Assembly: GCF_009795715.1 (NCBI RefSeq)
Contig: NZ_WTCR01000007.1
Span: 124,001 to 188,000 of the forward strand
Reading direction: 5' to 3'
Length of the DNA stretch: 64,000 bases
Source: Labilibaculum euxinicum
GTDB lineage: Bacteria > Bacteroidota > Bacteroidia > Bacteroidales > Marinifilaceae
The notes below the pieces were generated by a model that saw only the letters and a list, made by a program, of their open reading frames with translations, was not told the origin of the DNA and made no database searches. Position numbers and translations under genes: made by a program. Below are positions 27,801 to 40,139 of this stretch, piece after piece (the first letter of the stretch is position 1; each line of letters opens with the position of its first letter).

Positions 27801-27995
27801 AAAACAACCATTAAAATCGGAAATAGTTGCATAGTTTAAATTTCCTTTTACCATGATTGTTGCCCCAGCAATTGGTTCTTGCTCACATACTATTGTCCCC
27901 CTAATTTCTCTTAAATTTTGTGAGAACACATGAGTAGAACTAAAAACAAATACAACTAGAAGCAAAAAATACTTTTGTAGTTTAATCCTTAACAT
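24897..27995 (-). CDS. SusC-family TonB-dependent outer membrane transporter (XusA position)
   Basis: 1032 residues from the ATG at 27995. This start gives a signal peptide (LQKYFLLLVVFVFSS); the longer frame from 28043 puts 16 residues ahead of it. The mature protein starts with a carboxypeptidase-regulatory-like domain (REIRGTIVCEQEPIAGA), then a TonB box-like VVGYGKQKK, the plug with IYIRGQSTWNESSPLILVDG and GANGVILITTKRG, and a 22-strand barrel ending in GLNITL. It takes up oligosaccharides together with the SusD lid encoded next. It is the first gene of the xus-like block. Its leader is long and holds a 16-bp hairpin. Confidence 0.93.
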   Translation of the reverse strand: MLRIKLQKYFLLLVVFVFSSTHVFSQNLREIRGTIVCEQEPIAGATIMVKGNLNYATISDFNGCFVLKIPQETPVIVVSFIGMERQEVNVAGKAEFNLILVPEVSVLSEIMVVGYGKQKKESVVGSISQTKGETLERTGGVTSVGAALTGNLPGVITVSSSGTPGEEDPTIYIRGQSTWNESSPLILVDGIERQMSSVDISSVESISVLKDASATAVFGVKGANGVILITTKRGKEGKAEIRVNLSATVKIPSKLPEKYDSYDALKLRNEIIEREVALYPDSWADYTPQSILNKYRNQRDQTERERYVNVDWEDELVKDFAMSYKANVSASGGTKTVKYFTSVDYLSEGDILKHFDNDKSYSPGYGFDRINVRSNLDFDLTNTTVFSANLAGSYAVKQDVYGQDDWEFRVWEAIYTSAPDSYLPHYPDGSWGYYQPEPLEAFNSAAILANNGIRKKTTATITTDFTLKQDLSMLLKGLSAKGTLSFDNKFKTVGGVNDGGGVQSKWVDASTGEVYYSNYFGTNQFNWMPSIWSTRGDEVYTNSWGGSEDYRKLFYQLQMDYAKKFGKHDVTMMGLFSRDKYATGSEFEHFREDWVFRATYNYASKYFVELNGAYNGSEKFGPDYRFAFFPSGAVGWMLSEENFMKGVGFLDMLKLRASYGEVGSDNTWVRFLYDTQWAYGGDANLGNSPGSTSQYTWWKEDRIGNPDMHWEKVAKTNVGADFAFFNGLVAGSVDVFKDHRTDVLLDGGNRAVPSYFGGTPSYGNLGEVDVKGYEIEVRLNKVLKNGMRVWGNFSMSHAKDKVIFADDELLLDDYQRTAGKQIGQTRSIINDGYYNTWDEVYGSTVENAYDAEKLPGNYQLVDYNSDGIIDDFDRVPYGYPDRPQNTYSGTVGLEWKGFSIMAQFYGVNNTNRSVYFNNFGGRTNKAYELGSWWTSENTNADFAMPRWSSHVYSRGTTDIYDGSYIRLKNAEVAYEFNKTVTSKLGIGSLRVFINGNNLWMWTNMPDDREGRNNSNSAYPTMKRINLGLNITL

Positions 27996-28043
27996 ATTAA
28001 ATAAGGATAAGTTTTGAATAAATAAATACATTGTACGTTCCAT

Positions 28044-29191
28044 TACATAATCAGCTTAAATTCACTTAAGTATTCCAAATTCATTGAGGCAAATAAACCT
28101 TTGTTTATTCCTATATCATTATCAAACCTTAAACGCCTCCCTCGATTTAGGTATTCACTTAAAAAGCTGCAATACACATTTGGTTTTTCATAAACTTCTG
28201 TAATCATAATTTAATAAATTTAATAATTATTACAAATTGATATATTGGGGGTTTTATCGCTTACAATTCCTCATATCTTTCTTAATACATACAAATTAAC
28301 ACTTACACTCTGTCCTTATTTACAATAAGAACAGAGTGTGCGTTTTTTGTCTGCAAGCAGATTTCACAAACACTAATCCTTTCTCGAATAAAAACCTAAA
28401 ACTATTTCTTCTTGAAGTAACTTTAAGATCTTTTGTGTTATAGCCGTTCGCCTCAATCGTTTCCGTGCTACTACCTATATATATAATTTAGTTTTTACAC
28501 TCTTATCTATTCCAGTTTTACCAATAATCAGTAAATAATTCTCAGGCAAGCGCTCGAAGCAATTTTATAATTAAAGACATTCCTTTCTTCAAATTTTCGG
28601 ATCTCTAGATTTGACAATGAAATTATTACAACGCATATTTGTGATAAGCTTATAATATGTTCGATTGTTTGGATCATAGTCAATTGCTGATGAAAAAAAA
28701 ACTCACTCACACTTTGGTCTTTAAATTGTAATTGTTTTATGTTGCCCAACATAAAATGAAATTATTTCCAATTAACCATATCAGAACAATGAAACAGGGA
28801 TATGAAAACCTTCCTGACAAAATTGGATGATAAAAACAATCATTTCTTGACATAGGATCATTCTTATAAAAGACATTATTCCTCTTATATAAGAAATAGT
28901 GGAAGTGAGCAACCAAACTATCTAATCTAAACACAGAGCAATTTCTATCTGATTTAGAAATACCAGTTGAAAAAGTTATAGATAAACCAGATAAGAGAAC
29001 AACGTTGCAAATAAACATACAGAATCCCTTTTTCATCACTTTACATTTCTCCAAGTTCATTGAAATTAATTGTCTTTTGCACTAGACTAATAACTGTTAA
29101 TAAATCAAAAATAAATACAATTAATATTAATGATTACTAATTCTGGATATGCAATTTTCAATTTCAGATATTCTTACAAAAAACAAACATA
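28044..29191. other. long leader and gene-free interval upstream of susC
   Basis: About 1.15 kb between the first susC and a decayed gene piece. It holds the susC promoter region and the inverted repeat at 28305-28339. Two short frames on the minus strand (near 28528-28752 and 28737-29060) have no recognisable features. I see no tRNA and no consensus TTTG/TAnnTTTG promoter. Confidence 0.5.
28305..28339. repeat. 16-bp inverted repeat in the susC leader, plus-strand terminator-like
   Basis: ACACTCTGTCCTTATT is followed by a 3-base spacer (TAC) and AATAAGAACAGAGTGT: 16 pairs with one wobble. On the plus strand it is followed after GCG by TTTTTT, as in an intrinsic terminator. On the minus strand it lies ~310 bases upstream of the susC start codon, without a T-run. 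It could end an antisense transcript, or fold in the susC leader. Confidence 0.65.
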
Positions 29192-29389
29192 TCATCGCTT
29201 AGGAATGCCGTCCTGAATCATCGGAATTGACAAATTAATAGCTATTCTGGGTTGTGCAGGCAGGAAATATTTGACTTTGTCGAAATACCAATCGGTAGGT
29301 AATTGTGTTTCATCGATGCGGTCACACACATCATTATTGCTTAAAAAAGGAATTATGAAGTCAAACAAAGCAGGAATCGTACTTCCTTA
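29192..29389 (-). pseudogene. C-terminal remnant of an unidentified protein
   Basis: 64 sense codons and a TGA stop, with an in-frame TAA (29387-29389) right in front. The text is protein-like: GSTIPALFDFIIPFL, then RIDETQLPTDWYFDKV, then a Pro-rich end. Upstream of the TAA the frame is not coding. I do not recognise the family. It looks like the tail of a gene that was deleted between the regulator and susC. Confidence 0.45.
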
Positions 29390-29775
29390 GGCTGTAACAC
29401 AATTACTCTGAGTTTAAAATGATCCTTTCTAGCTTAGTATAATACCTAATTAAAATCAAAACCAGCTTTATAAAATCTTTCTTTCCAGCTATATCTTCAT
29501 TAAAAAATATGCAGTTCAGGGTAACCCTACTCTCTTTTACTTTTTAGCCTTGATACAGCTGAAAATTATTTATTTTAAGATACTTTTGAAATCAAATTGG
29601 CACAAAAATTACTTTAACATAGACGTTTCAGATAACCATTTGCAGAACTTAAAGAAACTTTGTGGAAAATCACGATATAAGAAAATATTAACAAGCATAT
29701 CCATATAAGTTTGTATACAATCTAAACCGAAGACGTTTGGGTGAATATATTTTTAAATCACCAATAAAATACGAA
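29390..29775. other. gene-free interval downstream of the hybrid regulator
   Basis: About 390 A/T-rich bases with no supported gene or clear terminator. It forms the 3' flank of the regulator gene. Confidence 0.5.
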
Positions 29776-32700
29776 TCAGAAAATCTGAGAAGGTGATTTT
29801 CCGTAATATTTCCTAAAAACAGTACTATAATATCCCACAGTAGCAAACCCGGATAACTCACTAATTTCCGTAATGGAATATTTTTTTGATTGCAATAATG
29901 TCAATGAATAATCAAGTCGAATGGATTTAATAAAATCTGTTGGTGATTGATTTGTAAGTGATTTTACTTTTTTATACAATAATGAAGGACTAACATTCAT
30001 TTTAGATGCAAAATCATTCTTTGAGAAATTAGAATTACTTATATTTTCCCGAACAACCTCCACCATCTGCTTAACAAACTGCTCATTAAGCTGATTATCA
30101 TATATTTGAACACACTCATCATTAAGATTAATAGTTTTCAAGGCCTTATCCCGCGCAACTTCACGATTTTGAATAATAGTTCTTATTTTCTGTTGAAGAA
30201 GAGTAACATCAAAAGGTTTTGTGATATAATCATCTGCCCCAAGTCCCAATCCCTTTAGCTGTTGAGCCTTATCAGATAAAGCTGTTAATAAAATAATTGG
30301 AATATGCGAAGTTTCATAGGTTGATTTAATTTTGCGGCATAACTCATAGCCATTCATGTTTGGCATCAGAATATCTGAGACAACTAAATCCGGAAACTCT
30401 TTCACAATAACTTTCCATGCCTGGTTTCCATCAGCAGCTAAAAATATTTGAAAACTGGAAGCTAATGCTAATTTCAAAAATTCCTGCAAATAATCATTAT
30501 CCTCAACAATCAATACTTTCATTTTTGAATCAACAGATGGCTCGATAACATCAAGTAATTCTTTATTCAAATCTTTGCCTATATATTCTGGATTGATTAG
30601 TGTTTTATTGGATATTGATTTATTTTCATTAAACTTATCTGTTTCTACAATTGGCAGTACAACCTGAAAAGTAGATCCAATATTTTCCTGACTTGAACAA
30701 ATAACTTTCCCTCCGTGCAGATCGACATAATTTTTCACTAATAATAAGCCAATACCGGAACCTATAACTTTAGAGTTTATGGCATTTTCGCCCCGATAAA
30801 ACTCCTTAAATAATTGTTTTTGGGCAATTTTACTAATTCCTAATCCCCTATCTTTTACCTCTAATATCCATTTACTCTTTGTGCAATTCAGCTTAACCAA
30901 TATAGGCGCGTTCTCAAAGGAGTATTTCACTGAATTGGAAATTAAGTTATCAACAACTTTTTCAATCATAACCTCGTCAAAAGCAGTAGTAAAAGTTGAA
31001 ACATTTGATTCAAATTTTATTGCAATATTTTTTGATTTGGCATAAGACTCAAACATCATCACCCTATTCTCAACTACTTTTACAATATCAGACATTAATA
31101 AAAAAGGCTTTTCTTTCCTCACATCAACTTTCTGAAAATCCATTAATTGAGTAACTACTTTTAGTAAGCGATGCGTTTGGTCTGTTGCCAGAAAAAGATA
31201 ATGTAATGCTTTAGCAGATAAGTCAGGTTCTTTGTTCAATTCTTCAATAGGTCCATTAATCAAGGTTAATGATGTTCTTATATCATGAGCAGTATTAGCA
31301 AAAAAATTAATTTTCTCTTCTGAGTGATTCTTTTTCAAACGATAAATGTAATATTTAAACATAAAAACTGAAAAACCCCCAATGACAATCAAAACCAGCA
31401 ATTTAAACCACCATGTATTCCAGTACGGCGGAATAATTTTTAAGCTAATAAACCGCTCATCAATAATATCAGCCATAGAACTGTCGTACATCCTAACCCG
31501 AAGGGTATACTCCCCACTCTGAAGATTGGAGTAGGATAAGATACGATTATTGCCAGGCTTGCTCCAGTATTTATCTAAACCTTCAATCTTCCACGAAAAT
31601 TTTGCACCGGATGATGTAACACCGATTGGAATCAATTCCAAACTAATTGTATTCTGATAATGTTTAAGAAACAGTTCCTGCAGACTATCTAAAGGAGATT
31701 CCAATTTAATGTCAGATGATTCCCGAACTGAACGGCCAGCAACGGTAAGCTCCTGATAAAATATCTTCCCATTATATTTTTGCAATGCTATTTGATCCGG
31801 ATCAAAAATTAAGGCTCCTTTATTAGTTCCCCATATTAGCTTTCCAGAACTAAGTCTAAAATGTGAATTTTTATTATAAGACACATTATTTAAATTATGC
31901 AAAGAACTAAAAGTTACAACCGTATTATCTTTTTCATTCAATCTGCAAATTCCTTTTTCTGTTCCTATCCAAAAAAATCCATTTAAATATTCAATACTAT
32001 TTACAAAATTTGTTGTCAAACCAGAATCGACAGAAATTTGCTCCCTCTCTTTTGTTAAAAGATTGTATTTAATGATCCCATCGCCACTGGTGCAAAGCCA
32101 AGCAACGTTATCCCTTAAAAAAATATCATAAACCAGATACCCCTCCACAAGACTCTCTGTACTTCCACTATTCTTATCAAACAAAATCAAACTATTGGTT
32201 GTACCTATCAATAATTTATCGGAATTAAATTCCCGCATTACATTAACTGTAATATTCTTAAATGAAACAAATCGGTCTTCATCTGATTTATAACATATTA
32301 AGGCACCTCGTACTCCTCCTATCCAAATATCCCCTGCACTATCTTTTAAAATATTAAATACAAAATTATTTGCAAATTCCACATTTGTTTCTTCTTGCGA
32401 ATAATGTGCTAATTCCATTCCTGTTTTTGGATCAATTATATATACGCCTGAAGAATATGATCCAGCCCATATCCGCCCTTTCTCATCTTGACATAAGGAA
32501 AGAAATACCTGAGCATGTTCCTTATTATTATAATAGTACGTTTTCCATTGATTACTATTTACATTCAAATAACTGATTCCATTATTAGTGGCAAACCAAA
32601 TATTTCCATCACGATCTTCAAAAACACTATTAACACAATCGTTAGCAAGAGAATTCGAATTATTGGCTACATGAATTATTTTTGTAACGTTTGAATTTTC

Positions 32701-33690
32701 CTGGTCATAATAAGACACTCCACCACTATAAGTACATACCCAAACCCGTTTATTCTTATCACAAAAAATATCATAAACTCCATTACCTTGTAATGAACTA
32801 GAATTGTCAACATCTTCCTTAAAAATGTTTATTACCTTGCCATTATCTCCGCTAATTTCCCATACACCTTGTCCGTCTATTCCAATTAACAAAGTTGATT
32901 CAGAATTACGTTCAATATCAAGTATTGGCTGATTTGGGATGCTATCTGTACCCAACAAATTGAAATGTCCATTTTCTTCTTTTAGATAAAACAATCCATC
33001 TGCCATAGTGCCGATCCACAGCCTATTTAAACCATGATCGTAATACAAAGAAGTAACAGCATAATTTGTCGGTTTCGCGAAAGAATAATATACTTCAGAG
33101 CTGAAATCAATTGTATTAAAAAGCTTTATTTTCCCATTTACCGAATATAAAAATTGTTTTGAATCATACCATACTAAGGATTGTACAGCTTCTACCGCAC
33201 CAACTATTTTCAAACCAGATTCCTTATTGTAAAAATACAAACCGAAAGTAGATGCTAACCATAAATTACCAAAACTGTCAACCAGCATTTCATCAATTGA
33301 GATAAAATTATTACTTAATTGTTTTGATATGTTAATTACTAATTCAAATTCGTCCTTGACTTTATTATATTTAAAAATTTGTCCATTATTTGTATATGAG
33401 TATAGTCCGGCCTTTTCACAAACAAGGCTAACAGTTAGAATGTCAGCAGTTTCAAAAGGCAATTGATAGGTTCTGATATCATCATGAGAATACCTTACAA
33501 TTCCCATTTTTGAAGAAATCCAAATAAAGCCATCATCGTCACTACAAGCCTTATTGGTTTCACGAAAAGATAAACCATATGTTTCATTCAAATTAAAAAA
33601 CTGAACTTCATTTATACCAACGGCATTAAACACACCAAAGCTCAATTCATAAATAAAAAAAAATACAAATATCAATTTTCGTAATCTCAT
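29776..33690 (-). CDS. hybrid two-component system regulator (HTCS) of the PUL
   Basis: 1304 residues, all five parts of an HTCS in one chain. A signal peptide (~1-23) leads to a periplasmic sensor of about 14 beta-propeller repeats (~30-690; for example DSFGNLWLAST, DRDGNIWFATNNGI, DSAGDIWIGG) and a Y_Y_Y domain (~695-770). A membrane helix (WWFKLLVLIVIGGFSVFMF, ~775-797) joins it to the histidine kinase (FFANTAHDIRTSLTL with the phospho-His, then the ATP lid DRGLGIS and GSGIGLLLVKNYV), a receiver (VVSDILMPNMNG) and an AraC-type helix-turn-helix (~1200-1304). It senses a breakdown product in the periplasm and activates PUL genes, most likely those on both sides of it. Confidence 0.95.
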   Translation of the reverse strand: MRLRKLIFVFFFIYELSFGVFNAVGINEVQFFNLNETYGLSFRETNKACSDDDGFIWISSKMGIVRYSHDDIRTYQLPFETADILTVSLVCEKAGLYSYTNNGQIFKYNKVKDEFELVINISKQLSNNFISIDEMLVDSFGNLWLASTFGLYFYNKESGLKIVGAVEAVQSLVWYDSKQFLYSVNGKIKLFNTIDFSSEVYYSFAKPTNYAVTSLYYDHGLNRLWIGTMADGLFYLKEENGHFNLLGTDSIPNQPILDIERNSESTLLIGIDGQGVWEISGDNGKVINIFKEDVDNSSSLQGNGVYDIFCDKNKRVWVCTYSGGVSYYDQENSNVTKIIHVANNSNSLANDCVNSVFEDRDGNIWFATNNGISYLNVNSNQWKTYYYNNKEHAQVFLSLCQDEKGRIWAGSYSSGVYIIDPKTGMELAHYSQEETNVEFANNFVFNILKDSAGDIWIGGVRGALICYKSDEDRFVSFKNITVNVMREFNSDKLLIGTTNSLILFDKNSGSTESLVEGYLVYDIFLRDNVAWLCTSGDGIIKYNLLTKEREQISVDSGLTTNFVNSIEYLNGFFWIGTEKGICRLNEKDNTVVTFSSLHNLNNVSYNKNSHFRLSSGKLIWGTNKGALIFDPDQIALQKYNGKIFYQELTVAGRSVRESSDIKLESPLDSLQELFLKHYQNTISLELIPIGVTSSGAKFSWKIEGLDKYWSKPGNNRILSYSNLQSGEYTLRVRMYDSSMADIIDERFISLKIIPPYWNTWWFKLLVLIVIGGFSVFMFKYYIYRLKKNHSEEKINFFANTAHDIRTSLTLINGPIEELNKEPDLSAKALHYLFLATDQTHRLLKVVTQLMDFQKVDVRKEKPFLLMSDIVKVVENRVMMFESYAKSKNIAIKFESNVSTFTTAFDEVMIEKVVDNLISNSVKYSFENAPILVKLNCTKSKWILEVKDRGLGISKIAQKQLFKEFYRGENAINSKVIGSGIGLLLVKNYVDLHGGKVICSSQENIGSTFQVVLPIVETDKFNENKSISNKTLINPEYIGKDLNKELLDVIEPSVDSKMKVLIVEDNDYLQEFLKLALASSFQIFLAADGNQAWKVIVKEFPDLVVSDILMPNMNGYELCRKIKSTYETSHIPIILLTALSDKAQQLKGLGLGADDYITKPFDVTLLQQKIRTIIQNREVARDKALKTINLNDECVQIYDNQLNEQFVKQMVEVVRENISNSNFSKNDFASKMNVSPSLLYKKVKSLTNQSPTDFIKSIRLDYSLTLLQSKKYSITEISELSGFATVGYYSTVFRKYYGKSPSQIF

Positions 33691-34443
33691 AATCTTTTCT
33701 TCCTCTTGTTATTGTTATCGCACATTATGAAAAACATTTATCGAACTCAATTACAACTGTTTATTGGTAATCATCAACATTTATCCAGCGCATAAAGGGC
33801 TAAATTATAAAATTTCAACTGCCATACAAAAAACTTGGGAATACTAATTCAAACATCACTTTTCATTCAAAAAAATATTTGACAACTAAATACACAGCTG
33901 ATCCTCCCGGTAACAATTACCATCGAACAAACAAAAAGACTCACCACAAGCATTATCATTTCCTAAATTTCGCAATCAGATACCTGTAGAAAGATCAGCA
34001 CATATATTATATTTCAACTACCAAAACCATATTGACCTGTTCAGAGAATTTTGGCAACTTTATAAAGTTTACTCCTTTCCTGATGGTTCAAATAAATAAT
34101 CTGACATTAGAAATGCCCTAACAAGACATTAAGTTGTTTTTATATGAAGAAATTAACAACCACCACTAACTATATTCTTAGTGCGTATATTTATCACTTG
34201 TGCTATTCCAGCATGGTTTGCCGGTTTTATTAACCAATTGCAAAACAATAATACACTATTAGCATAATTACGATTTTTAATTTTAGATAATATTCTTCTA
34301 AAATTAAATATAACAGTTCGCTTGTGTCCGATTAATACCTGTTAATAAATTTACCTGTAAATTGGTATAAAAAAGGAGAGGGTACTTCCTCTAACTGTTT
34401 ATCTCTCAAAGCTGTAATTTGATTTTGAGAAACACATTATAAT
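33691..34443. other. upstream region of the hybrid regulator
   Basis: About 750 A/T-rich bases with no supported gene. It holds the promoter of the regulator and, near 34377-34392, a weak 5-bp stem followed on the minus strand by CCTTTTTTA that could terminate the GH43-CE6 transcript. Confidence 0.4.
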
Positions 34444-37492
<3,049 letters not shown>

Positions 37493-39247
37493 TTAATTTG
37501 GTTGAGCATCATTTGCAGCGGTAGCATACAAACCTAATAAACAACCCGTAAATCCTTTAGCCCTATTGGTTGAAAGTATATCTCCGGAAACAACTCCGCC
37601 AACGTTTATAAAATCAGATCCATCAATGGAATAAGAAAACTCATATTTATCCCCATCTGCAGCAACTTTTAATCCAAGAGGTTTTTTAATGTCTATTTTT
37701 TCGCTTGCAATAACCACTGACTGTCCTTTTTCCGTCCTTTGAAGTACGAGGTAATAATCTTTTTCTTTCTTCGTAATTCCAAAAACATAATTAAAACCTT
37801 CGTTTTGCAAACATGTTATTCCAGCTAAATCTTTTTCTGAAGATGGTTTATAGTCAATATCTGCTGAAAAGGAAAAAGTATTGTGCTGCTGGCGGTAAAA
37901 TAGTGTTGATGTAGGTTTAAGCTCTTTTATATTTACATCAAACGGATTAATTCCTAACCCTTTTTTTGTCAAAGAGATAAATTCTTCCCGAGGCCCTCTA
38001 AGTCCTATCCATCTATCATCCAAGTTTTCTGAATTGAAATCTTCCTTATACACAAAGTTTCCATTGGGAAAAAATCCATCCTTACCTGTTCTATTCCCGG
38101 TTACACCTTCAGGCATTTTTAATTTTGGTTCCATAGGTATAAGTCCATTTTCAAAAACGGGGAACAAACCAGACCAATCAACAGGTAAAATAAATGTTTC
38201 ACGTCCAATATTTACCCTGTCCTTTTCATTAGGACGAATGGCAAGAAATACTCCATAATATTTATCACCCGGTCCCTTTACAATATCTGCGTGACCAGCC
38301 CAATCAACTTTATAATTTCTATTATTGCCAAAATATCTTTGTGTTAATATAGGATTACTTGGCGCTGGATTAAAAGGTCCTTTAGGACTTGAACCAATAA
38401 ATACTACTTCACTATGCCAGCCTCCGGTACCTCCTTCAGCACACATTAAATAATAATTGCCATCTTTTTTATATAAGTGAGGGGCCTCAATCCAAATTGG
38501 TCTTTTAGAAATATCAGTTCCACCATTCACAATTACTATGTCTGATTCAGGGATGATTTTGTCATTTTCCACATCATATTCCCAAACTTTGATAACCCGA
38601 TGCCCATTATATAATTCTTTACCTTTTGCGGGAGCATCATTATGCACGACATATCCTTTCCCATCATCATCAAAAAATATAGAAGGATCAATACCTGCAA
38701 AATCAAGTTTGATAGGATCACTCCACCCTTTCATTGGGTCTTTGGTCTTAACTATAATATTCCCAAGTCCTCCGGCAAACGCAGTAGTAATCATATAAAA
38801 AGTATCATTATGAGGATTATATGTTATTCCAGGTGCATACACTCCTGAACTGATTCCGGTATCATGAACATCTAATTGTGATGTACGATCCAAAACGTGA
38901 CCAATTTGTTTCCAGTTTACCAGATCTTTTGAATGAAAAATTGGTACTCCCGGAAACATGGCAAACGACGAACATACCATATAATAATCATCTCCTTTTC
39001 TTGTAATAGCCGGGTCTGGATAGCATCCTTGCAATATCGGGTTATAGAATTCCCCCTCCTTTAACGGAAAATCGTTATAAACCTTGTCGTTTCCTTGATA
39101 AACAAAATTATTAAACACAGGTCCATTTTTTTGTGCTTTTGTTTGAGCACATGCGCTAACAGCAAATAACATTACAATACAACCTGACAAAAAATACACC
39201 GGCCATTTTGTTGACTTAAATTTTATTTTTAGAACTCTACTCATCAT
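37493..39247 (-). CDS. GH43 beta-xylosidase / alpha-L-arabinofuranosidase with C-terminal beta-sandwich
   Basis: 584 residues. The N-terminus has a signal sequence with a Cys (FAVSACAQ), possibly a lipobox. The GH43 propeller (~60-370) has base Asp in GCYPDPAI, the modulator Asp in AGIDPSIFFDDDG and acid Glu in WIEAPHLYKKDG. A C-terminal ConA-like domain (~395-580, DFNSENLDDRW, then YSIDGSDF) is the beta-xylosidase C2 type. Family enzymes remove xylose from xylo-oligosaccharides or arabinose from arabinoxylan. The gene is flanked by terminators on both sides. Confidence 0.9.
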   Translation of the reverse strand: MMSRVLKIKFKSTKWPVYFLSGCIVMLFAVSACAQTKAQKNGPVFNNFVYQGNDKVYNDFPLKEGEFYNPILQGCYPDPAITRKGDDYYMVCSSFAMFPGVPIFHSKDLVNWKQIGHVLDRTSQLDVHDTGISSGVYAPGITYNPHNDTFYMITTAFAGGLGNIIVKTKDPMKGWSDPIKLDFAGIDPSIFFDDDGKGYVVHNDAPAKGKELYNGHRVIKVWEYDVENDKIIPESDIVIVNGGTDISKRPIWIEAPHLYKKDGNYYLMCAEGGTGGWHSEVVFIGSSPKGPFNPAPSNPILTQRYFGNNRNYKVDWAGHADIVKGPGDKYYGVFLAIRPNEKDRVNIGRETFILPVDWSGLFPVFENGLIPMEPKLKMPEGVTGNRTGKDGFFPNGNFVYKEDFNSENLDDRWIGLRGPREEFISLTKKGLGINPFDVNIKELKPTSTLFYRQQHNTFSFSADIDYKPSSEKDLAGITCLQNEGFNYVFGITKKEKDYYLVLQRTEKGQSVVIASEKIDIKKPLGLKVAADGDKYEFSYSIDGSDFINVGGVVSGDILSTNRAKGFTGCLLGLYATAANDAQPN

Positions 39248-40139
39248 TTTTTATTTAATCTAATTTATTTAAAAACTCTCTTGAATAACTGCAATAACAT
39301 TCTTCCAATTAATTAATAGTCTTTATTCCTCATTTGTTTTTGACATGTTTTAAATTCTCCCAACACCTAATAATCAGAATTATTCATCCTGATCATTGGC
39401 TCTACCATACCAATTTAATATGAAACTCAATCCTGTTTATGTTGAGATATATGTACTCCCCGTTGCAATAGTCCTATCACCTACTTGTTCAATTTTGCTG
39501 CGAGTTCTGCGTAGATTCATGGTGTTATATTTCTTCTACAATACCATAATTTAGTTGCTAACCAGACCTATTCGAATGCCTTTTTATTGAACCAGGCAAA
39601 ACAAATACTGGGCTATATTAATATTTGATGAAATTATATTATAGGAGGAAAATCGATTTTAAATCTTAGATAAACATTTTCAATTTTGGGACATATCAAT
39701 GATTAGTCATGTATTTAGATACACAAAAGCAATAAAAGATGATTTGAAAAACCGGAAATAGATTAATATTCCAAATTATCCAGATCAAAAAAAAAATCTT
39801 CAAACCTGATTTTTACAATTGTTTTATGTCATTTAGAAATCAACACATGCCGGTATAATTCTTTCCCAATGGATTGGTGTTGCGCAGATAGAGATTATTT
39901 GACTTGGTCAATTTTCAATTAAATACTAATTGGCATTATCAATAAAAAAAGCCACTATGAAATACATAATGGCTAACTTAATAAGTAATATTACAATGAA
40001 CTTGCAACAAAAAAGTGGACAAAGAGTTACGTCATGCAACTATTTTATATTTGTTTAATAGTTTTCCATATTCTATTGGTGAAAGTATAGGTATATCAAT
40101 ATAAAACACACCTTAACTTCATTAATTCAAAAGGTTCTA
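39248..40139. other. gene-free interval between GH95 and GH43
   Basis: About 890 bases with a strong terminator at 39950-39974 and the promoter region of GH43. Short translated pieces (for example around 39840-39920 on the plus strand) look gene-like for a few residues but break at once. No gene can be supported. Confidence 0.5.
39950..39974 (-). terminator. terminator at the end of the GH5-to-GH95 run
   Basis: On the minus strand AGCCATTATG pairs with CATAGTGGCT (10 bp, one G-U) with a 5-base loop, followed by seven T. It lies 166 bases after the GH95 stop codon. Confidence 0.8.

Noticed and set aside
28528-29060. Two minus-strand frames (74 and 107 codons) upstream of susC
   Set aside because: No recognisable domain, odd composition (many Cys, Phe, Ile), and they overlap. 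The start of the second looks a little like a signal peptide, but that is common in A/T-rich DNA.
39840-39920. Possible transposase piece on the plus strand (NSFPMDWC, then RDYLTWSIF)
   Set aside because: Only ~24 residues before a stop, with no known motif. Too short to call.
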